Positions 1 through 10,419 of a stretch of DNA of 64,000 nt are shown here, in pieces (position 1 is the stretch's first letter; each line of letters opens with the position of its first letter). This DNA is from Thozetella sp. PMI_491 (Eukaryota; Ascomycota; Sordariomycetes; Chaetosphaeriales; Chaetosphaeriaceae), in NCBI GenBank assembly GCA_021432635.1, contig MU270015.1:1717860-1781859 (forward strand), written 5' to 3'. The position numbers and the translations under genes were made by a program. The notes under the pieces were generated by a model. That model was given only the letters and a program-made list of their open reading frames with translations, was not told the origin of the DNA and searched no databases.

Positions 1-484
1 TGAAAAGTTCGACGAGATTGGGGATCATACATGATCATCGCCTCGATGGAGTGAATACGGCCTTGGAGCGCGGCTATGTGTTCCCTGGAGCCGTATCTGA
101 GCAAACGTACGTCAACAAAACCCTCACGGCCATGGAATCGATGGCGGACTCTGGCGGTACGAGCCACAGCGAACTTACTTTCTCCTGTCGTCATTCCGGA
201 TCAGGATGCACTCAATATCTAGAGTGCAACACATTGTACAGCGTTTGCCCGGTTCGGTCTTTTGCGCATCGCACTAAGACCGCGCCCTGGTAAGCGACAA
301 GGTCGACATTTGTCTCCGGAGAATCTCAGAAGCAGCTACTTGCCTTGGTTTTCTTCTGCCGGCAGTTTACACATGCGACCGAGGCTCTTGGCCCGCCCCG
401 GCCACTGCCTGAAGACTTTCCCCCCCGACGACCAGATGTGGCGGGCGCATCACGACGGTCACCTCTCGTCGAACCTTCCGACAT
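1..484 (-). CDS. Zn2Cys6 transcription factor, 3' part cut off by window edge
   Basis: N-terminal part of a fungal binuclear zinc cluster regulator, read leftwards and running off the window. Exons are 484-344, 273-179 and 96 to beyond 1. The Met at 484 is followed by a basic Ser/Gly/Arg-rich leader. Exon 1 ends with ACVNCRQKKTK and exon 2 opens with CDAQKTEPGKRC, giving Cys38-x2-Cys41-x6-Cys48-x10-Cys59-x2-Cys62-x6-Cys69. Exon 3 carries SREHIAALQGRIHSIE, the usual linker/coiled-coil that follows the zinc cluster. The first intron (274-343) begins AAG|GCAAGT, a good GC-AG donor; a GT donor would not join the cluster in frame. The fungal-specific middle domain lies outside the window, so the target is unknown. 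I am sure of the family and fairly sure of the exon joins. Confidence 0.8.
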
Positions 485-1463
485 TTGCACTGGGCCCCGG
501 CCGGGAAAGGGAGACTCTGGAGTGAAGATGTATGTATTTGCGAGAGTAGCCGGGTTTCGACGTCGTTCTGGGGTCGGGATACTCTCTGGATGGTTATCTA
601 ACTTACAGGTAAGAGGGTCGGTCAAAATAACGGACCCGCGGGGCGGGCAATGGGGCATTGCCGCTCATGCCCTCCCGATCAATGCGGGGTACTTTAGCTA
701 GTCTGGGGAAACCTGGAGCTGGGGGGAAGCTAGGATTAACCCCAGTTCTGCCAAGGTGGCCCTCCCCCTTTTTCGAAGGCCGTTCACATAGTGCAGATTA
801 GCAAATACAAAGTCCCCTATAGACACGGGCCTATCTGCAGTGGAGAGTGCCACAATATCTTGGTCCCTAGTGACTATCACCTTCGACGCTGAGGTGTGGA
901 CAAGATCAAGGTCTGCGCATGGCCAAGACTTCGCCGTCGCGCAAGGATCTTGTCAATATGGTTGCTGTCGTCAAAGCTGCGCGGGGCAAGCGGTGGTATG
1001 GCGCCCGCTAATCTTGCACCCCCACAGTATGGACGACCTCCGCTGGTGCGCAGGCGAGTTCATAAAAGCGCGCAAGTTGCATCCAGATCTAGCCCCGAGG
1101 TCCTCGGGGAAGGCTAGCGGCGAAAGATTAAAATGGACCTGACCTAGCCCAGACTCTCTCCCAGACTCGCCCATGAGTGACCGAGGCAAGGGTCGGCTGT
1201 ATTGGCGGCACATGATTGGAAGGACAGAGCGCCGGCTAAGTTTTCCGGTAGCGTAGCCCCCAAGAAACCCCCTTTCGTGCGAGGCAATGCCAGAGCCTTG
1301 TTTTGTTGATACACGGATCGGGCGGGTTGTGCAGCACAGCCCCACCATTTGTGCGTCACCGTCCCTCGGTGACAGTACTTTTTCCGACACACGTGCTGCA
1401 CAAGGGACGACGAGATAACAGCCAGCAGCCAATGCATCTACCATCGCAACCACCTCCGACAGC
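485..1463. other. Intergenic, no supported gene
   Basis: Divergent upstream region between the zinc-cluster gene (leftwards) and the bZIP gene (rightwards). Open frames here have no signal peptide, domain or splice continuity that I recognise. It presumably holds both promoters. Confidence 0.5.
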
Positions 1464-3305
1464 ATGATGTCTAGCTCTGGTGGAGCAGCGTCGAACGCCG
1501 ACAACGGTAGCAGGCGGAGGAAGAGGGCACGCAATGTCTCGCGCTCCGAGCCCACCCAAGCGCATGAGCAAGCGGAGAGGAAGCGTACCCAAAATCGCAT
1601 CTCGCAGCAGTGTGCACGTGAGAGGCAGGCGGCCTACACCCGCCACCTCGAGTCGCTCGTGGAAGCCGTGCGCAATAGCAGCGACGAGGACTCCGAGAGC
1701 AAGTATGCGAGGCTCCTCAGGGCCCACTTGAAACTCATGGATGAGAAGCTCGAGTTGGAGGATGCCTTGTCCCGGTTTCGCCAGAAGATGTTGAGCTTTG
1801 GGACCATGGCAATCACGGCTGCTGGTGGGTGTGTCCCATTGATATTAAATGGGCCCAGAAAATCCTCCTAACAATAGATTAGAAGACAAGATATTCGACC
1901 GTGGTGGGCCGACTTCGGCCGCGGGTCAGTCAAGCCCCGATGGGCCACCAATCGATCCTGCCCCGGACGAGATTCCACTCCAATCGAGCTTCTTGGCGGA
2001 TGCTATCCGTAGCTCCACGGCCCCCGAGGCCTCGGCACTTCCTCAACAAGGCCAAGATCACCTAGCAACAGATACACTCCCGAGTGCTCCACCAAGCCTC
2101 TCTCTGCTCCCCGGCGAGATATACCCACGGCGTAACTCAATCAGCGCAGACCCTCAGGCCGGCACTATTCCCTACGGAAGTGCAGTCTCCTTCCTGTACG
2201 ATATCCAGGGACCATCGCTTGGCTATGCCCCGCCGAATGGCGGCACTACAGTTATCGATAACTCTACTGTCTTTGCAGAGAAGATCTATGCCGCCGCAAA
2301 CAAGGTATGGCTTGAGCGGTCGTACGAGCAGCAGCGCCCGCTGTCGGATCCACAGTCCGCTCAGCCATCAGCGCCGCCGCAACTATTGAAGGACATTGTT
2401 GCAAATGCTGTCGAGGTTATCGGCTCTCTTGCCGGCCTGGGTCCATATATATATGGCGTGGTACGTTTTCTAGCTCCTTGTCCCCCTCTTTTTCTATAAC
2501 CGGCTCGTTGTATCGTAACAAGGTATTACACAGAAATTCTCCCCGTATCTCGAATCCGTCATCCGCTGGCGCATCACTGGCAGCATTGAGGATCGCCTCG
2601 CCATACCCGAGCCCTTCCGGCCGACCCCGCTTCAATGGTCCAGTCTCGATCATCCTATAGTTATTGACTTTATCAACTGGCCAACGATTCGTGACCAAAT
2701 GATCCTCCTCTCCCACTCGCTAGACCTCGATGCCCTGTGCCGTGATCTGGTTCTCAACACAGTCATTGAGCTTCGCCATCTCAACGCCTCCGTGGGCGTC
2801 CACGAGCTTTTCGTGAAGTGTGTCCTGCCTCGGGTCCAAGGCCTTAGCGTCAATGCGACGCAGTCGATGCTGTACGACCGGCAATGGGTTTACCTGAAGG
2901 TCGCATCACCGCCGGAAATCTTATGCCAAGAAGACTCGTGCCCCTCCGAGGATGCACTGGCGGCAGAGATCGCGATACGCATGGGGCTACAACTGCAAGG
3001 CGCAGAACCGTTATTGCCAGGCACACTAGCATCCAAAGCCGCTGACGCCCAGCCACCACAACTTGGCAGTACCGTCTCCTACGGGACGTATATGAAGCTC
3101 TGCGAAGCACTGGCGTTACACGGCATTAACAAAGTGGAAAGTTGGAAGTTGAGCAAAGACTTCGCAAGAAAATACCCATTTATTGATTGCACCGGGGGTA
3201 AGTGCTTCAACTCACCAAAACTTTCAAGGTGCTAATATTCGAATTTTAGTTATATCTGGGTATGAGACGGTTTCGCCGCCGCCTTATTCCACCGTTCCAA
3301 GATGA
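1464..3305 (+). CDS. bZIP transcription factor with DUF3425 C-terminal domain
   Basis: Predicted 555-residue nuclear regulator. Exons are 1464-1828, 1878-2460, 2534-3197 and 3250-3305; all three introns (49, 73, 52 nt) keep the frame. Residues about 38-60 form the basic region (NRISQQCARERQ), followed by a leucine-spaced helix to about residue 110. A low-complexity Pro/Ser linker follows. The C-terminal half has DUF3425 features: PTPLQWSSLDHPIVIDF, then the 'wPtiRDqmIl' block and late WKLSKDFARKYPFID. This architecture is common in Pezizomycotina and is often found beside metabolic or stress genes. Two Met codons are in tandem at the start; I chose the first. No target genes can be read from sequence, although the monooxygenase/dehydrogenase pair is the nearest neighbour. 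The family call is firm; the last short exon is the weakest part of the model. Confidence 0.82.
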
Positions 3306-3735
3306 TACGCAGCTTACCGGTATTAAAAAGGCGTAAAACAACAACCAGAAAAAAGCTGGTTGGGGCCGCATTTAGGAGTAGATGCCTATAGGCCCAAAGA
3401 TCTCCCATGGGCTACATAGCTGTAACACGTTGAAGGATACCAGGTGCGTGGTTGTAGCCGAGGACTAGGTAAACTGCGGTAAGACCGGTTCCATTCCATC
3501 CTCAATGAGGACGCTTTAGCGAAATCTTAGTTTAAGGAAGACTTCAAGATGCCGTGCCTGCGACGATCGCTTATATTCTACACAAATGTTGAGTAGAACT
3601 TATTGACACCTCTTAGCCTACCAGATATCTACACTACGGCTCAGCATTGCATGGTGCTACAATGTCTCGAGATCAAAATAGGACTTGTCACGAAGCAATA
3701 CAGTCAATAGCCCGAGTATAAGTAAGCTAATCGAA
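3306..3735. other. Intergenic between convergent genes
   Basis: This stretch separates the 3' ends of the bZIP gene and the monooxygenase gene. I see no coding signal or repeat in it. Confidence 0.5.
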
Positions 3736-5730
3736 CTATAACGGTACACTTGCGGCATCCGGCACGTCATTCACCATGTCAGCGAGCCGGGCGACACGGG
3801 CGTCCTCGGCCTCCTTGTTCGGAACAAACGAAAAGAATTTGCGATCTACTTCTTGTTCGTTGATGTATGGGCTCAGGTCGCCGTTCTCAACCATCTGGTT
3901 CTTGATAAAGCCCAGACCTAGGAACTCCCACATGTTGGCCTTATTCTGGTACTTGATGTCAAAGTCCTCGTATCGGGGGGTCCGGACCAGTTCGCAGAAA
4001 TGTAAGCTACTCCCGGGCCAGATAGCGTTCACGCGGCCAGTCTCATTGTTCTTGTACCACGATCGGCAGTTCGGGTCAGCCCAGCAGCTGCTGCTTGTCC
4101 AAGTCTGCGTGTGCTCATTAAAGGCGTCCGTGACGTCTTGCTTCGGCGACATGGAGTGAATGTGGTCTCGCTGGAACTTCTGGATCATCTGTAGGATGTA
4201 CTTGCCAACAGCTTGCAGCGGGCCCATGACGCTGCCGTTGGCGATTGGGAATGAAGGGCCCATGACTGTGAAGTAGTTGGGGAGTCCGGGCACGCCCAAG
4301 CTGAGGTAGCCTTCCGGCACGTTCTTCCACTTCGCACGGAGGGACACGCCGTTCCTCCCGATGACCGAGAACCGAGGCCGGAAGCTCACATCGAATCCTG
4401 TGGCACAGATGATGGTGTCCACTTCGATCTCTTCGCCCTGCGGGCCGATGATACCCTTGGGCGTGACCTTCGCCACCGCCGCCCTGTGAATCCTGACGTT
4501 AGGCTTCTGAACCGCCCTCATGAACGGATTCCCAGGAGTCAAGCGCCTGCACCCGACAGCGAAGTTAGGGAGCAATTTGTCGAAGACATCCGAGTCTGGC
4601 ATCAACTTCTTCATTCTGTTTGTGAAATGCTGCCGGGCCATGCGGGCCTCTGCGCTATTCGCGAGTAGTGTCTTAAGCCCAGCAGCCGTATTCAGCTTAT
4701 TCTCGATATCCTTAGCCTTCATCACAAGAGAGTCTGGGTTCTTCTTGAGATTCTCTCTCTCCTCCAGCGGGTCTGCGAGCGTGTTAGTAGGATGTCTCAT
4801 GTGTTCAGCAAATGCTGGCTATGGGCAGCTTACAGTCATAGTTGTCGCCACCGTGGTCGGCAAACTCAGCAAACCAGACTGGAGTCCTCACGAATACCTC
4901 GAGCTGTCTCGCCTCGGGTTGCATCGTCGGCACGATCTGCATGCTGGTCGCTCCCGAACCGATGACAGCAATTCGCTGTCCCTTCCACTTCTCCTCGGTG
5001 TATTCTTCCGGCCAACGGGCTGTGTGGATCAGCCGCCCGCCGAAGGAATGCAGCCCGTCGACCTCCTCGGGAAATTTCCAAGAGTTCAGAATGCCGTTTG
5101 CGCTGACCAGGATATCGCAGGTGTCATTCCGGACCTCACCTGTTAGTGAGTCGGCGATCTCCACGTGCCACTTGCCTTCGGCCTCGTTCCACTCGCATGC
5201 CTTGATGGTCGAGTTGAAATTCATGTACTGACGCAGTCCGAAGCATTCCACGACCCGATCGAGATAGCGAAATATATCCTCAGACGGACTAAGAAACTTG
5301 GGCCAGTCGGTGTAGAGGGCAAACGCGAACGTATACGCATGCGAGGGCACATCGCAGGCACAACCCGGGTATCTATTCTATTGGGGGTTAGTCGACACGC
5401 ATCACGAAGATAAATATGCTCCGTATGTACAAAAGCAAGTTACTAGAATCTTACCTCTAGCCATGTTCCCCCAATGTCGCCATTCTTCTCATAGATCACA
5501 TGCTCGATGTTCTCGCCATGCTTCTGGATGAGATACGACAGGAAGATGCCGCTGATACCAGCTCCGATCGTGATGACCTTGACTTTCCTCTCGTACGAGT
5601 TCAAGACGACGTCCGGGATACGATAATCGCCCCGCACCTGTCCGATCCGGTAGCCGTATTTCCCGCCGGGCTGGTCATCGGGAATGTTGGTCCCGTTGGT
5701 GAAGCCGGCTTGTTTAGGATCAAAAACCAT
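3736..5730 (-). CDS. Flavin-dependent Baeyer-Villiger monooxygenase
   Basis: Predicted 618-residue FAD/NADPH class B monooxygenase that would insert oxygen next to a ketone to give an ester or lactone. Exons are 5730-5455, 5377-4834 and 4772-3736; both introns (77 and 61 nt) have good donors and the second has a CTAAC branch site. Visible motifs: GAGISG (residues 56-61, FAD Rossmann), [19 protein letters not shown] spanning the first splice junction, the BVMO fingerprint [11 protein letters not shown] (about 204-214), a second Rossmann GSGATS (about 232-237), and a late ATGFD. No signal peptide or membrane segment is seen. The protein resembles the fungal family that includes sterigmatocystin/aflatoxin-type monooxygenases, but the substrate is unknown. 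It is divergently arranged with an aldehyde dehydrogenase across 588 bp, so a shared oxidative pathway is plausible. Family confidence is high. Confidence 0.9.
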
Positions 5731-6318
5731 GATGACAAGTGCGAGTTGTCATACAGAAAATATGCTTTAGAGCATCTAAAGATAACGCCTGCAATCACCA
5801 AGCAGGATATTTAGCTACCAAGGGTACCTGATATAAGTCTCTCTCAAAGGCAATAGAATAGAGCTGCTGCTGCCACCGATAATACCACGTCGTTACCACT
5901 GTACATTTATGTTATCCTTCCCCAACTCCTTCGGAACCGCGGCCTGGTTTTCCAAGGCGAAACCGAAACAGTGGATCTTTGCCGAGCTTCGGGCAGGCGC
6001 AAGTGTGTGCCCCGGTGGTTTCCGGCACGTACGCTAGTGAGTTGTGTCGGCCTGCTCGCTCGGAAAATCCGGGATGCTTGTGCGCCTGTGGGTGAAATTC
6101 TGGTGTCACTTTGCCCCTCATTTGCTCCCCCGCGGGCACGTTGTCCTGGACCAGTGGATTGAGAGTCTGCTGCGGGATGTAGCGGTTGATTCATGGCTGT
6201 TCACAATGGGCGGTGCCAGGTTGAAAAACAATGGCAAGGGCAAACCCTCTCAAGATTTGCACACCTTCTTTTCCTAGCTAAGCCGCCACCCGAGAATCAT
6301 ATCGTACGATCAAACGCA
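5731..6318. promoter_or_regulatory. Divergent promoter region, monooxygenase/aldehyde dehydrogenase
   Basis: This 588-bp gap between two head-to-head genes must contain both promoters. I found no coding frame or repeat in it, and I do not assign a specific operator. Confidence 0.5.
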
Positions 6319-8277
6319 ATGGCTCAAATTTCAGCACAGACGAATGTGCTCTCGTTTTCCGAGTTCTACAATATCATTGACGGCGAACTCTCTGTTACGG
6401 AGAAGACTCGCTACAGTGTGAACCCTTCCACCGAAGAACTCAATCCAGAAGTACCACTGTCGACTCGGCAAGATGTTGACCGTGCCGTCGCCGCAGCTAA
6501 AAAGGCGTTTGAGGGGTGGAGCAAAACTGCACGGACAGTGAGGGCGAAAGCGATCGCATCCTTTGCCGATGCTCTAGAGGCCCATGCCGATGCATTTGGC
6601 GTGATGATCACAAAAGAGCAGGGCAGGCCTGTGGGTACCAGTTTAATACTTTTGCGCCAGGACGAACCAGATTAACTCGGCCATAGATGATACTAGCTAA
6701 GGCCGAAGTGCAAACCGGCGCCACTTGGCTACGAGAAATAGCCAAGATTGAGTTCGAAGAAGAGATACTGGAAGATACTCCTGCTAGACGAGTGGTCGTG
6801 AGTTACAAGCCGCTTGGAGTAGCTGCGGGCATCATCCCTTGGAACTGTACGCCTCTCTTCAGCATTCAGTCAACCTAAAGAATCAAGCTTGCTTACGCCC
6901 CCACACCAGTCCCCGTCATTATAGGTCCGTTCGTATGATTATCTAAGTTCAATGGCAGAACTCCTTTACTTATCTCATTGCAATAGCCTGCGCCAAACTT
7001 AGCATGGCCTTGCTATCTGGCAACACCTTCATTATGAAACCCTCGTACGGTATATCTCCCAGGGTAGGGGCCGTAACCGTACTAACAGCCTTAGTCCATT
7101 CACTCCATACTGCGGCCTAAAGCTCTGTGAACTTGCTCAGAGCTTCTTCCCACCAGGCGTCTTCCAATGCCTGAGTGGCAATGACGACCTTGGGCCTTGG
7201 CTGACCGAACATTCTGGAATCGACAAAATCAGCTTCACAGGATCCAGCGAGACTGGAAAGCGTGTTATGGGAAGCTGTAGCAAGACCCTTAAACGCGTCA
7301 CCCTCGAGCTGTGAGAGCTACCTTCACCATGCGAGGAGTTATTCTTCGCCCGTCTTCTTCGTAGACTGCGATCTAACGAGCGCACTACAGAGGTGGTAAT
7401 GATCCCGCAATCGTCTGCTCCGATGTTGATGTCGACGGCGTAGCGCTTGCTGTAAGACAATTCTTCCGCTTCTGGGAGCAGATGGCTGATATCCAATCCA
7501 GATGGCACAGCTCGCGTGGTTCAATTCAAGCCAGGTATGACATTTACACGGCATTTATGATACTTACACGGTGCTGATGAAACTAAGGTCTGTGTTGCCG
7601 TAAAACGAATTTACGTCCATGAATCCATCTACTCTCAATTCCTACAAACCTTCGCTGCCGCGACTAGCTCGATACCGGTCGGAGACGGCTTCAAGGATGG
7701 CATCGTGCTAGGACCAGTCGCGAACAAACTTCAGTACCATAGAGTCGCCAAGTTCATTGAAGAGATCAAAGCAGAAGGATTCAATATCGTCACTGGCGGT
7801 CAATACTTGCAGGAAGATGGGGTGCCAGCAAATGGCTTTTTCATACGACCCACGGTTGTCGACTGCCCGCCCGACAGTTCGCGGGTCGTTTCTGAGGAAC
7901 CATTTGGTAAGATAGGCTCTGACGAGACTTATCGGCTCACATAGGGCTAATCGATCATAGGGCCTGTTCTGCCACTGATGAAGTGGACGGAGGAGAATGA
8001 GGTCATCAGGCGCGCCAACGACACCAGATACGGCCTCGGTGCCTCAGTCTGGACGCGGAACTCGGCAACGGCTACAAGGATTGCTCGTCAGCTTGATGCT
8101 GGCATTGTGTGGGTGAACAACCACATGCAGTTGGAACCTGGGATTCCGTACGGAGGGCTGAAGGACTCTGGCTTTGGAGTAGAGCTTGGCGCAGCAGGAG
8201 TGAGGAGCTACTGCAGCTCGCAATCTCTCGTCATGCCTAAAATGGAGACCGTCAAAGCCGCAGAAGGCTTACTTTGA
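6319..8277 (+). CDS. NAD(P)-dependent aldehyde dehydrogenase, nine exons
   Basis: Predicted 493-residue cytosolic ALDH-superfamily enzyme oxidising an aldehyde to its acid. Exons: 6319-6630, 6687-6846, 6910-6924, 6987-7044, 7095-7310, 7391-7451, 7511-7534, 7588-7906, 7961-8277. Splicing restores the family landmarks: GIIPWNFPVIIACAKL with LLSGNTFIMKPS, FTGSSETGKRV, general base Glu about 253 in VTLELGGND, FNSSQVCVA with catalytic Cys about 284, and EEPFGPVLPLMKW. The third exon is only 15 nt and the seventh only 24 nt. The Glu-Cys spacing is about three residues shorter than in typical ALDHs, so the 7451/7511 junction may be slightly off. Start is at the Met before AQISAQTNVLSF; an upstream in-frame Met exists but sits in non-conserved sequence. 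It is the divergent partner of the monooxygenase. Substrate unknown. Confidence 0.88.
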
Positions 8278-9211
8278 TATTCTGTGGTCAATCCTTCGGA
8301 CACAGTTACCACACCGACTGACAGGATGCTTTGGTTTCTTTTGGGCACACTTCCATGCTCGTAGTATGTCGTGTATTGATTCGCGAGCAAGCGTACATCA
8401 TGAATATCATGAATAAGGCACTGTATATTGTGTTAATCGACGGAAATGAGAATATGGTGAGCCCACAAAAGTGTATATGCTGTATTACCTCGATATAAAT
8501 ATAACTCAAGGGCATTTTATACTAGGAGCATTGTTATATACATCATGCACTGGGCTTTACCACGGTAAGGTTGTGGTTCCCGCTCTGGCCATACTAGGTA
8601 CCAAATCACTAAACTTTTTCTCGACTCCGAAGCTATTCACCCTTGGGGAAGACTTGTCTAAACGCGCAACAGCTTCATGGCTTCGATCTATATATGTTGA
8701 ACGCTCTCGATGCCTTCTATGGGAGCGAGGCGAGAATTAGACAGATCGCGGGCTAGAGCCGTTCTTGAAACACCCTGCACCGCTCATGGCGCCAGATTGT
8801 GCAAAACGCCACTGCGGCCCAGAATGAGGCGTATGTGGAAGCTCTGGTGGGCCCACGAGTGTCGGTGACACTGCTGAGCTACAGTGCGATTCGTGCAAAG
8901 TTCCACGATCTAGAGGTCGAGGCTCTGCCTTGTATCGAGGGCTACCGGATGGCCTCGCGATCGTGATTCTACTGGGTCTAAGCTTGATAACACAGGGACG
9001 GCTTCTGGGAGGCCCATGAAAGGTAAATTACCCCCCATGGCAACGTTTGGTAATATAAACGAAGTACACAGTAATTGGGGGGGATAGAACTGAATTGGGT
9101 CCCTACAAGACTCGCGAGAGACTGGCAGGCTTGCAAAAATTGGCGCCTGCTTGGAAACGGTCAATAGATCGAACACATAACACTGATGGTAACAGTTCCC
9201 TATCCCTCTAG
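8278..9211. other. Intergenic, no supported gene
   Basis: AT-rich near 8.4-8.5 kb. Short open frames show no recognisable domain. It lies between the 3' ends of the aldehyde dehydrogenase and binding-protein genes, which converge. Confidence 0.45.
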
Positions 9212-10419
9212 CTAAAGCTTTGCAGGGCAAAGTGCGGTACAGTTTCCAGAGGTGGGGTAGGTCTCGAACAGCTTAACAGCAGCATCCCTGACGGAATAGT
9301 CGATCAGGTTTCCCTTGCCCGGGAGCAGCGCCTCGACGAAGTCGAAGCCTTTCGGCACACTAGCGAAGCCCCCGAATGCAGACCTTACCGCAACGTCGTT
9401 CATTATGCCCTCCGAGCTGACGGTGAAGTTGTTTCCTGGCGAGATCTCGCCAGTCAGGCTGTCAATAGCAGAAAAATATTCAACCCTAGCCACTTGCATC
9501 GGAACGCTAAGCTGAGTAGCAATGGCCTGGATAGCGCACTTCCTGTAGGTAGGGTCCAACAATACTCGGTTGGCTGCGTAGAGAGCGGCTATGAACCGGG
9601 TCAATAACCAGTTCTTGTCGCAGTCGGCCAAAGTGGCCTGTCGGATAGTCAGGGCGCTCGAGGTGATTGGCGCGACGACGTCGGAAATCCGGGCGAGAAT
9701 GTTTGGCGCCTGTCCCTCTGGAAGGAATTGACCCTCTACGGTGAAAGGGTAGTTGAGAATGGTCGCATACACCTCGGTGCCGTTGGGGAGAACGCCCTTC
9801 GACAGGGCGGAGTATCTGGCGGCCGTACCGCCCACCGTCTGATCCACAGTTAGCTCTTGGCCGTCTTGGCTATACCATTGGGAAAACTGACCATGAAATA
9901 ATAATCTCCCTTGGCTAGGTAGAGGCCATGGGCGGCTAGCACCTCCTGGAGAAGGTATGCGTAGCCGCTCAAAGGGGAATCGACGATAATGGGCTTCCCC
10001 TTCAGCTGGTCAAAGCTTGTGATAGAAGCGGTGGAAGCGACAACCAGATCGGGTCCCTGATCCAATTGGCCCAGCACAGTGACCGTCTTGTTCAGGTTGA
10101 AGCGATAGTTGAGCGCGTTGTCAACAGTTGCGCTCAGGATATCATACTCGCCGCTCAAAATAGAGTTGAAGGCGGCGGTGCTGTTGGGAACCTGATTATA
10201 GATTACACTAAGGTCGAAGTCGTCAAAGAAGCCAAGCTGGTTGGCGACAGAATAGGTAGCAGTGGCCAGGCTATCTTGCGGTTAGCAACGTGTAACAAAC
10301 CAGACACGACTGACTTGGACATGACTCGGGCAAACTTACAACGCGCCATAGTTGACAGTGTCGAGAGCTTTCGTGCCTGCTGCAAGGCAGAGCACCAAAA
10401 AAGAGCGGACGGCCATCAT
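9212..10419 (-). CDS. Secreted NMT1/SsuA-like periplasmic-binding-fold protein
   Basis: Predicted 361-residue secreted protein. Exons are 10419-10340, 10270-9892 and 9838-9212. The N-terminus MMAVRSFLVLCLAAGTKA is a clear signal peptide. The mature part reads like the NMT1/THI5-SsuA substrate-binding family: an N-terminal YSVANQLGFFDDFDLSV helix/strand, NSILSGEYDI, DLVVASTASITSFDQLKGKPIIVD, and a second lobe ending with VKLFETYPTSGNCTALCP. Two paired Cys near the C-terminus fit extracellular folding. In bacteria this fold delivers nitrate, sulfonates or thiamine precursors to an ABC transporter; the role of secreted fungal versions is unknown and no transporter is adjacent. Another in-frame Met lies five codons upstream. 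The fold assignment is by motif resemblance only. Confidence 0.65.
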
